From contig CAKVLI010000001.1 in NCBI GenBank assembly GCA_934757155.1, positions 310,001-374,000 of the forward strand: DNA of 64,000 nt, read 5' to 3'. The DNA comes from an uncultured Candidatus Melainabacteria bacterium. Lineage in GTDB: Bacteria; Cyanobacteriota; Vampirovibrionia; Gastranaerophilales; Gastranaerophilaceae. Under the pieces are notes generated by a model. The model did not search any database. It had not been told where the DNA came from and saw only the letters and a program-made list of their open reading frames with translations. Positions 33,245 to 42,254 of the stretch are shown piece by piece. Position numbers and translations under genes: made by a program. Numbering within the stretch: the stretch's first letter is position 1; every line of letters starts with the position of its first letter.

Positions 33245-34173
33245 TAAACATTCTCCATAACGGTTTCTTTATATGGAATAGCCTGAATCGCACCGTAGTT
33301 TTGAGTTTGAAGTCCCGATACAACCGCCGCAAATTTTGAAGCATCCGCCGGTGTATAACCGTTTGTAATCGCGTACAAAAATCCACCGTTAAACACATCC
33401 CCTGATGCAGTTGTATCAATTGCTTTTTGAGAATTATAGAATTCTGTAAAACTGATATCTCCGTTATAGCCTGTGTAATAACCATTATCAATGTGTGATT
33501 TTATAACAACAATTTTTACCCCTCTATCCCAGAAATATTTCATCACTTTGTCAATTGAATCTATCTCATAGAGCTTCACTGCGTCATTTTTAAGACTCAA
33601 GAATATAATATCCGTCAAATCAATAATCTCTTCAAAATATTCTTTTGTGTCAGAAGAGTTCATAAAACAAGAAGTGTAATTCGGGTCATAAGCCGTCATA
33701 ACATCGTTTTCTTTTGCAACCCTAAAGGATTCTCTTACAAGCTCTCTTGAACTTGCCGAAAGCGATTGAACAACACCTGTAGAATAAATCAGTTTTAATT
33801 TCTTTATGCAATCTTCCGAAATATCCTCGATAGAAAGCTTTGTCGCAGCAGTTTTTCTCTTGTAATAAAGAACTTCTTTGTTATCGAGAGTGTGAGAAAC
33901 AATATACATCCCGTTTTGTTCATCATTAGTTTTGATGAGTGAAGTATCAATATTTTCCTTCTGCAAAGAAGAAATAATAAACTCGCTAAACCCATCATTA
34001 CCGACTTTGGTCAAATAAGTAACACTCCCGCCCAAACGCGCGACAGCAACCGCCGTTGTGACGGTATCTCCACCAAAATATTTGTTCAGAGTCGAAGTAT
34101 CCGCTAACGTGCCATTTGCGGAAAGCTCGATTAAACACTCACCAATTATGGCAATATCTATTTTTTGCTCCAT
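33244..34173 (-). CDS. kdgK: PfkB-family sugar kinase, probable 2-keto-3-deoxygluconate kinase
   Basis: 309 residues, ribokinase fold. The N-terminal YFGGDTVTTAVAVARLGG and the C-terminal DTTASGDVFNGGFLYAI (anion hole and catalytic Asp in the GD) are PfkB signatures. Placement after a KDPG aldolase gene, with a 16-nt overlap, supports the substrate KDG: kinase then aldolase gives pyruvate and glyceraldehyde-3-phosphate. Sugar-specific residues were not checked, so fructokinase-type substrates remain possible. Confidence 0.85.
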   Translation of the reverse strand: MEQKIDIAIIGECLIELSANGTLADTSTLNKYFGGDTVTTAVAVARLGGSVTYLTKVGNDGFSEFIISSLQKENIDTSLIKTNDEQNGMYIVSHTLDNKEVLYYKRKTAATKLSIEDISEDCIKKLKLIYSTGVVQSLSASSRELVRESFRVAKENDVMTAYDPNYTSCFMNSSDTKEYFEEIIDLTDIIFLSLKNDAVKLYEIDSIDKVMKYFWDRGVKIVVIKSHIDNGYYTGYNGDISFTEFYNSQKAIDTTASGDVFNGGFLYAITNGYTPADASKFAAVVSGLQTQNYGAIQAIPYKETVMENV

Positions 34174-34787
34174 TTAGAAAAATCCCTCACTTCTGACAAA
34201 ATTTCTTTTGTTCTGTTTGTGATTTCATGAGGTGTAAATCCGAGATAGAAATCTCTTCCGACACCTACTGCGGACGCACCCGCTTTAATATATGTAACAA
34301 CTTCATTTAATTTAATATTACCCGTTGGCATAAGATTAAGGAACGGCATTTGTCTAAGAATGTTTTCAATATACTGAACACCGCCCATTGCATCTGCAGG
34401 AAAAAGTTTAATCAAAGGTATTCTTGATTTCCAAGCATTGTAAGCTTCGTTCGCGGTTGAAGTTCCTGCAATAAACGGAACACGAATGTTTTTAGAAATC
34501 TTAACCAAATTCATTTGAAAAATCGGAGACGCAAAAAGTTTTGCACCGCTTTTTATTGCATAATCAGCCTGAGTTGCTGTGATAATACCGCCTGCACAAA
34601 CTGTTGCATATCTTGAAACCTCTTGGATTGCGCCGTATAATGAAGGATTCTCAACGTTAATTTCAAGAACTCTTATTCCGCCTTCAACCAGCGCTTTTGC
34701 TATTTCTACAGCCTGATCGGCTTCTTTACATCTGATAATCGGATAAATCCTATCCTCTGCTATTGTACTAATATAATTCTCACTCAT
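34158..34787 (-). CDS. eda: KDPG/KHG aldolase
   Basis: 209 residues, class I aldolase barrel. ISTIAEDRIYPIIRC at the start, GIRVLEINVENPS (the usual Glu in the LEIT-type motif), TVCAGGIITATQADYAIKSGA and LIKLFPADAMGG, which holds the Schiff-base Lys in KLFPA. It cleaves 2-keto-3-deoxy-6-phosphogluconate in Entner-Doudoroff or uronate breakdown. First gene of the eda-kdgK-csaB operon; divergent from the cyclase with 43 bp between starts. Confidence 0.93.
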   Translation of the reverse strand: MSENYISTIAEDRIYPIIRCKEADQAVEIAKALVEGGIRVLEINVENPSLYGAIQEVSRYATVCAGGIITATQADYAIKSGAKLFASPIFQMNLVKISKNIRVPFIAGTSTANEAYNAWKSRIPLIKLFPADAMGGVQYIENILRQMPFLNLMPTGNIKLNEVVTYIKAGASAVGVGRDFYLGFTPHEITNRTKEILSEVRDFSKWSKK

Positions 34788-34830
34788 TTACATGTATCCT
34801 TTTTCCCCAATTTATTATATCATAAATATT

Positions 34831-36819
34831 ATGAATAAGATTAAACTTGCTTTATCTACCATTATTGTCCTACTTGTTTTCTGTTTTGTCTACTTTTTGA
34901 CATACAACCTTGCGGAGCCTAAAGCCTACGACTTTATGACTAAACATGTTTTGACCCAAACACTTCCTTTTGATAACTTCAAAAAAGTTTACGGAAGCGA
35001 CGATATTGTTCTTGTGGTGATTGACGCGAAAACAGTCGAAAAGTACCGCTGGCCGTGGAAAAGAGAAGTTAACTGTAAGATTTTTGAGTATTTCAAATAC
35101 TCTCAACCAAAACTTATTATTTATGATGCAATCCTTGCAACTCTGGATAAAGACAACCCAAATTCTGATAAAACATTTTTCAAAACTCTTTCAAGCTTTG
35201 ATAATTTAATCGCAGGCTTTATGCCGGCAATAACTCCTTGGGAAAACCCAAAAGAAGGAGAAAGCTACGACAAAGCCTTTGCGTCAAAATATTCTGTACC
35301 TGTTGAAGACAAATCATCAGCTCGTCCGATTTTGTTCGAGAGTATGATGAAATTTCCGAAACCTTATTTTGATGTCATCAAAAATACAGGCTCAGTTTCA
35401 ATGTTCCCGGGGTTCATCAACGGGAATCTTTCCGCTTGGGGAATGGATGAAATCTACAGAAACCACGAATATTTAATCAAATACGGTGATGTTTTCTATC
35501 CTTCAATGGCTATGAAAGCATTTCTGATGCTTAACAACAACCCACAAACGGTTTTGACAGACAAAACTCTCAAATTCCCTGAACTCAAATACGATATCAA
35601 ACAGAGAAAAACTGTTTACGGTCAGACTTTAACTGCGACAAAATATTATAAACTCTATAACACAGGATATTCACACACCAGATATTCCGCAGTTGATATT
35701 ATGGACTCTTTTGATGCAATAAAACAAGGTAAAAAGCCCGTTATATCGCCTGATATTTTCAAAGACAAAATCGTTCTGATTGGCGCAAATGTTCCAGCAG
35801 GCACAGGTTTAAACGACAACAAAAACACACCGATTACCGTAAACCATCCGGGAGTAGATATTCAGGCTACTGCAGTCGATAACATTTTAAATCACGACTT
35901 TTTGAAAATTGTTCCTGACGTTTTGAATGCGCTTCTAACAATTCTCGGTATGCTACTTGTTTACGGATTTATCAGAGTTTCAAACCTTGCAAAATCAATT
36001 GCAAGCACAGCTATAATTCTTATAGGCTATTTGGCTATTGCTACAGCTTGTTTCTATTTTGGAATTGTAATAAACGTTCTAACTCCTGTTGTAATGTTCG
36101 TTTTAACCACAATTCTTGCCTACACACACAAGTTTGTAATCGAAAATCGAAGCAAGGAAAAAGTAAAATCCGCAATGGGCAAATATATGTCCCAAGACGT
36201 TATGAAAAGCGTCATAAAAAACATTGACAACCTCGGACTCGGTGGAAAAAGGTCTGTAGTAACTGTTTTGTTTGCAGATATCAGAGGATTCACCTCAATG
36301 AGCGAACAAATGTCTGCTCAGCAGGTTTCAGAAATCCTGAACGAATATTTTACGGAAATGGAACCTATAATCACAAGCTGCAACGGAGTTATAAACAAGT
36401 TTATCGGGGACGCTGTTATGGCAATATTCGGCGAGCCTATTCAAGACAAAAATCACGCACAGAATGCGGTAAAATGCGCATGGCTTATGCTTCAAAAAGT
36501 TAAAGAGCTTCACAAGAAATGGGCAAAAGAAGGAAAACCGTTAATCGAAATCGGAGTCGGAATTAATACAGGCGAAGTTTTTGTCGGTAATATCGGCTCA
36601 ATTAACCGTATGGAATACACCGTAATCGGCGACACAGTTAACCTTGCAAGCCGTCTAGAAAGTTATAATAAGATTTATAAAACAAAATTACTCATAAGCC
36701 CGACAACTTATGAAGAAGTCAAAGGGTTTACGGATGTAATAAAGATTTCCGATGTACAAATCCGCGGAAAAGCAAACAAAATGGATGTTTACGAAGTTCT
36801 CGGAGTTAATTGGGAGTAA
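34831..36819 (+). CDS. CHASE2-domain class III adenylate/guanylate cyclase
   Basis: About 662 residues from the ATG at 34831. An upstream in-frame ATG at 34792 adds 13 residues but leaves only 4 bp to the divergent eda start, while TATCAT ends 7 nt before 34831, fitting a leaderless start. A membrane helix (about 4-26) precedes a large CHASE2 sensor (about 40-340) and three more helices. The catalytic domain has VTVLFADIRGFTSMSE (metal-binding Asp), GDAVMAIFG and GVGINTGEVFVGNIGS...GDTVNLASRLE. It makes cAMP (or cGMP) in response to an outside signal. Confidence 0.93.
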   Translation: MNKIKLALSTIIVLLVFCFVYFLTYNLAEPKAYDFMTKHVLTQTLPFDNFKKVYGSDDIVLVVIDAKTVEKYRWPWKREVNCKIFEYFKYSQPKLIIYDAILATLDKDNPNSDKTFFKTLSSFDNLIAGFMPAITPWENPKEGESYDKAFASKYSVPVEDKSSARPILFESMMKFPKPYFDVIKNTGSVSMFPGFINGNLSAWGMDEIYRNHEYLIKYGDVFYPSMAMKAFLMLNNNPQTVLTDKTLKFPELKYDIKQRKTVYGQTLTATKYYKLYNTGYSHTRYSAVDIMDSFDAIKQGKKPVISPDIFKDKIVLIGANVPAGTGLNDNKNTPITVNHPGVDIQATAVDNILNHDFLKIVPDVLNALLTILGMLLVYGFIRVSNLAKSIASTAIILIGYLAIATACFYFGIVINVLTPVVMFVLTTILAYTHKFVIENRSKEKVKSAMGKYMSQDVMKSVIKNIDNLGLGGKRSVVTVLFADIRGFTSMSEQMSAQQVSEILNEYFTEMEPIITSCNGVINKFIGDAVMAIFGEPIQDKNHAQNAVKCAWLMLQKVKELHKKWAKEGKPLIEIGVGINTGEVFVGNIGSINRMEYTVIGDTVNLASRLESYNKIYKTKLLISPTTYEEVKGFTDVIKISDVQIRGKANKMDVYEVLGVNWE

Positions 36820-36837
36820 AAAAGGAGATTTTCCGAC

Positions 36838-39210
36838 ATGGATAATCTTGAGCAGGTCAAAAAAGCTGTTGAAATAGAGGTAAAACACAAGTATATCAAC
36901 ATTAATGGAAGAAATAAAAGCTTTGCTTCCTTCATTTGTTCTGTCTTAAGGCAAGAAATTAAGCAACATCCTGATAACCCAAAATGGAAGGTACTTTTGG
37001 AGCATTTTGAGCGGTATCCTATGGAAACCGTAATTTCACGAAAAAAATCACTCGACGGATTTGTTAAAGTTATAAAGGCTGAATACATTGACCCGCCTAA
37101 AGGAGAGCCAAAAATTGGAGAGAAAAAACCGATTTCGCAAACAGATGTTACTTACATAAAAGGGGTCGGACCTAAGATTGCTTATATGTTAAACAAGCTC
37201 GGAATATACAGCGCAAACGACTTGTTGTACTATTTCCCGCGCAAACATGTTGATTATTCTACAAGAACGAGAATAAAAGACCTTGAAGTCGGGATGAATA
37301 CTACGATTTTCGGAACAATCAAGGCTGTTGAAGCATTTACTACAAAAAACAACCTTGGAATAATAAAAGTACGAATAGCAGACGGCACAGGAAAAATTAA
37401 CCTGAACTTTTTCGCCTCAAAATCCTCAAAATTTGTTATGGAGAGGATGAAATCACAATTTCCAAAAGGCTCAGGAATAATGGTTTCTGGCACAGTCAAG
37501 CTCAATTCTTATGACGGAATGTTAACTTTAGACAAACCGACCTATTCCATTATGGATGACGACTCGCTTGCAGGTTCAAACCTAAACCTTGCAAGAATTG
37601 TACCGATTTATCCTCTGAGTGAAAACCTGAACATCAAAACCCTTAGAAAAGCTATATTTAATGTTCTGGAAACTTACGGAGATGAAATAGAAACAATCCT
37701 TCCCAAGTACTTGGTGCAGAAATATAATTTGCTTGAAAAGAACGATGCACTCCGTCAAATTCATTTTCCTGATGACAAAGAAAAGCTTGATAGAGCGCGC
37801 TTTTCACTTGTGTTTGAAGAGTTTTTCCTAATACAGCTTAAACTAGCCCTAATACGTGAAGAAAACAACCGTAATTTGCAGTCCGTTCCGCTCGGAATAA
37901 AAAAAGACAGACTTGTGATGAAGTTTATAAATTCGCTTCCGTTTGAACTCACAGGCGCACAGAAACGTGCAGTTAACGAAATTTTGAATGATTTGAATTC
38001 AACAAAACCTATGCAAAGACTTCTACAAGGTGACGTCGGAAGTGGGAAAACCGTTGTCGCAGTCATTATGTTACTTGCAGCTATTGAAAACGGTTATCAG
38101 GCAGCTATTATGGCTCCGACAGAAATCCTCGCACAGCAACATTACGCAAATATTACAAAGTGGCTTAATCCGCTGAATATCAGAACGGAACTGTTTTTAG
38201 GAAGCATCGGAAAAAAACAGCGCAAGATTTCCGAAACAAACCTTAGAAACGGGCAAGCAGATATTGCGGTCGGAACTCACGCCCTGATACAGGAAAATAT
38301 TGATTTTGCAAACCTTGGTGCAATCGTAATTGACGAACAGCACCGCTTTGGAGTAAAACAACGACTCGCATTAAGAAAAAAATCACAAAATCCGCAGGTT
38401 TTGACAATGACTGCGACCCCGATTCCGCGCACACTCGCGATTACACTCAACGGTGACTTGGATTTGACCATTATTGATGAACTTCCAAAGGGTCGTAAAC
38501 CGATTTTGACCACACTCACCAACTCTCAAAGACAAATCGCAAACCTCATTCGTCAAGAAGTCGATACCGGAAAACAAGCATACATCGTGTACCCGCTGAT
38601 TGATGAAAGCGAAACTCTTTCTGCAAAAGCTGCCACAAAAGAGCGCGAAAGATGGCAGAATGAAGTTTTCCCTGAGTATAAAATTGGACTTCTGCACGGA
38701 AAATTGAAAAATGATGAAAAAGAAGAAGTCATGGAAAAATTCAAAAATAAAGAATACGATATCCTCGTCTCAACCACCGTTGTTGAAGTCGGGGTAGATG
38801 TTCCGAACGCAACCGTAATTGTAATTGAAAACGCAGAAAGATTCGGACTTTCACAACTCCACCAGTTGAGAGGACGAGTCGGAAGATCTGATTTGCAGTC
38901 ATATTGTGTGCTTTCATCAAGCACAAAATCTCAAGAAACAAGAGCAAGATTGAACATCATGTGCGAAACAAACGACGGATTTGTTATCGCAGAAAAAGAC
39001 CTTCAAATACGAGGTCCGGGGGAATTTCTCGGCACTCGTCAGAGCGGACTCCCTGATATGATTATTGCAGACATTGTTTCTGACTCAAAAATTCTTGAAA
39101 TGGCTCGTTCTGAAGCAATAAAATTCGTGAAAGAAAACGATATTGACGATTTTCCACTCTTAAAAGAATCTAAGGGATTAAACTTTGACGGAGACATTTT
39201 CAATAGTTAA
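36838..39210 (+). CDS. recG: ATP-dependent DNA helicase RecG
   Basis: 790 residues, about 100 longer than E. coli RecG owing to an N-terminal extension like that of cyanobacterial RecG. The wedge domain starts at TYIKGVGPKIAYMLNKLGI. Helicase motifs: QGDVGSGKTVVA (Walker A), DEQHRFG (Walker B, DEQH), TATPIPRT, and VVEVGVDVPNA plus QLRGRVGR in the second RecA domain. It remodels stalled forks and Holliday junctions. Good RBS (AAAGGAG). It follows the cyclase by 18 nt. Confidence 0.97.
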   Translation: MDNLEQVKKAVEIEVKHKYININGRNKSFASFICSVLRQEIKQHPDNPKWKVLLEHFERYPMETVISRKKSLDGFVKVIKAEYIDPPKGEPKIGEKKPISQTDVTYIKGVGPKIAYMLNKLGIYSANDLLYYFPRKHVDYSTRTRIKDLEVGMNTTIFGTIKAVEAFTTKNNLGIIKVRIADGTGKINLNFFASKSSKFVMERMKSQFPKGSGIMVSGTVKLNSYDGMLTLDKPTYSIMDDDSLAGSNLNLARIVPIYPLSENLNIKTLRKAIFNVLETYGDEIETILPKYLVQKYNLLEKNDALRQIHFPDDKEKLDRARFSLVFEEFFLIQLKLALIREENNRNLQSVPLGIKKDRLVMKFINSLPFELTGAQKRAVNEILNDLNSTKPMQRLLQGDVGSGKTVVAVIMLLAAIENGYQAAIMAPTEILAQQHYANITKWLNPLNIRTELFLGSIGKKQRKISETNLRNGQADIAVGTHALIQENIDFANLGAIVIDEQHRFGVKQRLALRKKSQNPQVLTMTATPIPRTLAITLNGDLDLTIIDELPKGRKPILTTLTNSQRQIANLIRQEVDTGKQAYIVYPLIDESETLSAKAATKERERWQNEVFPEYKIGLLHGKLKNDEKEEVMEKFKNKEYDILVSTTVVEVGVDVPNATVIVIENAERFGLSQLHQLRGRVGRSDLQSYCVLSSSTKSQETRARLNIMCETNDGFVIAEKDLQIRGPGEFLGTRQSGLPDMIIADIVSDSKILEMARSEAIKFVKENDIDDFPLLKESKGLNFDGDIFNS

Positions 39211-39240
39211 CTTTTGTAACAATATCATGCGAATGAAGGG

Positions 39241-39269
39241 TTGAAAAGCCCGCCATCATGGTTTATAAT
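39241..39269 (+). promoter_or_regulatory. Strong sigma-70-type promoter of fliD
   Basis: TTGAAA (39241-39246), 17-bp spacer, perfect TATAAT (39264-39269), followed by an AT-only stretch. fliD is often sigma-28 controlled, but no GCCGATAA-type element is visible here. Confidence 0.75.
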
Positions 39270-39321
39270 CTATATATATAATAATATATACAGATGGAAT
39301 TAAACAAAAGGATTTTCGTTT

Positions 39322-41055
39322 ATGTCAATATCATTTAGCGGTCTTGTATCAGGTTTAGACACTTCCTCATGGGTAGACGCCCTGGTCAAAGCGAAACAAG
39401 AAAAGGTAACCGCATTACAAACCGATCTTAAGGCTATTCAGTCTAAGAAAACAACATTAACAGATACAAAAAGTAAGTTTACAGCATTAAGAACTGCTTT
39501 AGAAAAACTTACGGATACAAAGTTTGGCGGAACATTCGATTTATTCGGTAAGAATACCGCAGTTTCAGGAAACACTGATATTTTCACTGCAACAGCAGGT
39601 TCAGGAGCTGTAAGACAAAACTATGATATCAAGGTTCAACAGCTTGCAACATATACGAAAGCAACTTCTAAAAACTCTGCAAGCGCAGTAGCTGATGATA
39701 CTACCAAACTTTCCAATCTCGGAGTTACAGAAGGTTCTTTAACAGTTTATGTTGACGGAGTTAAAACTGCTATTAATATTGAAAAAGATGACACTTTAGG
39801 TGATTTAAAATCACAACTTGCGAGTGCAGGAATTAAAACCGAAGTTGATGAAAACGGATTCTTGCAATTGTCAACTTATGATTCTTCAAAATCATTGAAT
39901 ATCGGTTCTACAACCGACTCAACAAACCTGACATCATTGATGGGCTTGGCTAAAAACGAAGACGGCACATATTCTTCAACCAATGCTCTATTCAAAGCAA
40001 CAACAGCATCAGTGTTGACTTCTGACGGTGCGGGTTTTGGCGAAAAAATTACAGAAGGTACGTTCACTATTGGTGATGCTACATTCACAATTAATAACAA
40101 AACTACTTTGTCATCATTGATTTCAGACATCAACAGTAACGACAAGGCTCAAGCATATGCGTTCTGGGATGATGCAACAGGCAAAATAAACATTACATCT
40201 AAAAAAGAAGGTGCTTCATACATTAATATTGAAGCAGGAACAAGTAACTTCACCGATGTAATGGGACTTACCGAAACAACTCGTGATGCTGACGGCAATG
40301 TAGTATCTTCAAAGATGTACACCGAAGCTCAAGAGCTTGGTTTGAATGCTTTGTTCTCAGTAAACGGAACAAGCATGACTTCAACTTCAAACACAGTAAC
40401 AGAAGATATTTCAAGAATCAGCGGTGTAACATTAACTCTTAAAAAAGTTAGCACCGCAGAAGACGGAAATACAAAATTAGAAGTTAAACAAGATACTTCA
40501 GGTCTTGTGGACGCAGTTAAATCCTTGATTACTGCATATAACGAAACTATTAACAAAGTTGATGAAGTTACTGCAAGCGGTGCAGATTTGCAAAGAGAAT
40601 CTTCTCTAACAAGCCTTAAAAGAACATTAACAAGCTACGCAACCGGCAGCAGCGCAAACGACGGTGTTTACAAATTGCTTTCAGATATCGGAATTTCAAC
40701 CGCTAAAGCAGATGGAAATAACCTTTCTACAAATACAAACACCCTTGAACTTGATGAAGAAAAATTGTTGAAAGCTCTTGAAACAAATCCTGACTCTGTT
40801 AAATCTATCCTTACCGGAGATAACGGCGTATTAACAAGAATGGAAAACGCTATTGAGCAATCTCTTACTGCTACAACAGGATTCTTTGATATTAAAACTT
40901 CAACTTATGACTCTGATATCAAGAAAATGGAAAGCAAGATTACAAAGCAAACCAGTAGAATTACTACATACAAGGCACAACTTGAGAAGAAATTCAAAGC
41001 TATGGAACAAACAATTGCAGCAATGCAGCAAAATTACAGTTCGTTCATGTCATAG
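39322..41055 (+). CDS. fliD: Flagellar hook-associated protein 2 (filament cap) FliD
   Basis: 577 residues. The N-terminus MSISFSGLVSGLDTSSWVDALV is the FliD hallmark, followed by a coiled-coil D0/D1 region. The centre (about 100-400) is the variable cap with repeated beta motifs. The C-terminus ends in a second coiled coil (MESKITKQTSRITTYKAQLE, KFKAMEQTIAAMQQ) that packs with the first. FliD caps the growing filament and helps flagellin fold. Monocistronic, with its own promoter and terminator. Codon use is rich in Thr/Ser/Ala, as for exported flagellar proteins. Confidence 0.96.
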   Translation: MSISFSGLVSGLDTSSWVDALVKAKQEKVTALQTDLKAIQSKKTTLTDTKSKFTALRTALEKLTDTKFGGTFDLFGKNTAVSGNTDIFTATAGSGAVRQNYDIKVQQLATYTKATSKNSASAVADDTTKLSNLGVTEGSLTVYVDGVKTAINIEKDDTLGDLKSQLASAGIKTEVDENGFLQLSTYDSSKSLNIGSTTDSTNLTSLMGLAKNEDGTYSSTNALFKATTASVLTSDGAGFGEKITEGTFTIGDATFTINNKTTLSSLISDINSNDKAQAYAFWDDATGKINITSKKEGASYINIEAGTSNFTDVMGLTETTRDADGNVVSSKMYTEAQELGLNALFSVNGTSMTSTSNTVTEDISRISGVTLTLKKVSTAEDGNTKLEVKQDTSGLVDAVKSLITAYNETINKVDEVTASGADLQRESSLTSLKRTLTSYATGSSANDGVYKLLSDIGISTAKADGNNLSTNTNTLELDEEKLLKALETNPDSVKSILTGDNGVLTRMENAIEQSLTATTGFFDIKTSTYDSDIKKMESKITKQTSRITTYKAQLEKKFKAMEQTIAAMQQNYSSFMS

Positions 41056-41070
41056 TTGTCTAAAAGATAT

Positions 41071-41104
41071 CAAAAAAGACTCCGCTTGTCGGGGTCTTTT
41101 TTTT
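41071..41104 (+). terminator. Rho-independent terminator of fliD
   Basis: AAAAAAGACTCCG-CTTG-TCGGGGTC followed by TTTTTTTT; 7-bp GC-rich stem with one G-T pair, extended by A/T pairs. It begins 16 nt after the stop. Confidence 0.92.
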
Positions 41105-41172
41105 ATAACAAAATTAATATTACTAGCAAAATAAATTTTTACGTATTTTAGATTAAGAAATAGGATTTAAAC

Positions 41173-41952
41173 ATGTTAATATCTCCAATATCAAGTATAA
41201 ATCAAAACAACGCTCATATAAAAACATTTGGCGCAAAGAGAAAGGACAACGAAAACAAGACCTTGCAAAACAATAAAGTTTTTTATTCTTTAATTGGTTT
41301 AGGTGTTATAGCCCTAGCATGTGTATCAAGTAAAAAAATCAAACATAAAAAACCTGTACCGATTAAAACCTCAACATTGCAAGATTTACATTCATCTTTT
41401 TCTCCAAAGGAAATGAAAGAGTTTGAAGAAAAGTGTTCAAATTTTGATTTTTCAAAATATGAATTGTTTAATCAACTTCAAATCTCACACCAAACTGACA
41501 TTTTCAAAAAACAGTTTCTGCTTTTGGAATTAAACAAGGAGATTCTAAAGAAGAATCCAAATGCAGATGTAAGACCGGTTGAACTTCCGAAAATCATAGC
41601 TTCAAACGCGACAGAAAACGAATTAAAAAAGATTAGCGATTTATTTCATAACGAGTTCAATTTTAATTCCTATCAGATGAACTACGAAAACATAGCATTA
41701 GATAATTTCTTTAAAGAATTAGAAAAAATTGCTAATAAACCAGAGAAAAATAAAGAATATAAAACATTGATTATAAGCCATTTTGATAAATTTTTGGATG
41801 ATATCAAGCAAAATAAAGACATGAAGAGTAAGTTTGAAAAATTAGTGGCCAAAAATCGAGAAAATAAAACAATGTTCATTGTAAAAGAAGCTCCTGAAAA
41901 CGAGTTCAATGAATATCACAAAGTCTTCCTTGAATTTGAAAATAAGAAATAA
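41173..41952 (+). CDS. Hypothetical membrane-anchored protein with an N-terminal FGA motif
   Basis: 259 residues. It opens MLISPISSINQNNAHIKTFGAKR, the same type of lead as the 26170 protein. One membrane helix spans about 38-54 (VFYSLIGLGVIALACVS). The rest is Lys/Glu-rich and helical, without recognised domains. AATAGGATTT gives a fair RBS. The positive stretch KKIKHKK just after the helix suggests the C-terminal part stays in the cytosol. Function unknown. It lies alone after the fliD terminator. Confidence 0.8.
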   Translation: MLISPISSINQNNAHIKTFGAKRKDNENKTLQNNKVFYSLIGLGVIALACVSSKKIKHKKPVPIKTSTLQDLHSSFSPKEMKEFEEKCSNFDFSKYELFNQLQISHQTDIFKKQFLLLELNKEILKKNPNADVRPVELPKIIASNATENELKKISDLFHNEFNFNSYQMNYENIALDNFFKELEKIANKPEKNKEYKTLIISHFDKFLDDIKQNKDMKSKFEKLVAKNRENKTMFIVKEAPENEFNEYHKVFLEFENKK

Positions 41953-42254
41953 TTTGTTTCTATTAAGTTGTAGGATGTGGTAAATCTTTGATTTACCGCA
42001 TCAACAATACAAAAGTGACAAGTCATTGTGAGCGGAGGCGAAACAATGGGTAAATGAATCGATTTGATTTGGTCAAGATTACAAGTTTTACAACATTCCT
42101 TTGGATTGCCGCGTCGTTGCGCTTCTCGCAATGACTGCAAATTAGTAGTCTTGCCCTACCAACCGGTCAAATACATTTACCCCTCTTCCGAAAGACAAAG
42201 AGCTAGTAGTTATTACCTACCAACCCAAATTATATTTACCCCCCCCTACCCCTC
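41953..42254 (-). repeat. Repeat mosaic between the 259-residue gene and lepA (modules G, F, A)
   Basis: In order: module G hairpin GTGGTAAATC-TTTG-ATTTACCGCATC (41976-42003); module F left arm GTCATTGTGAGCGGAGGCG (42022-42043); a repeat A unit on the plus strand (GGGTAAATG...TTTGGTCAAGATTACAAG, 42048-42087) lying inside module F; module F right arm (CGTTGCGCTTCTCGCAATGAC, in two pieces); then two minus-strand A units (42139-42184, 42202-42254). The lepA stop TAG is in GGGGTAGGGGGGGGTAAAT. No gene is supported. Confidence 0.8.
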
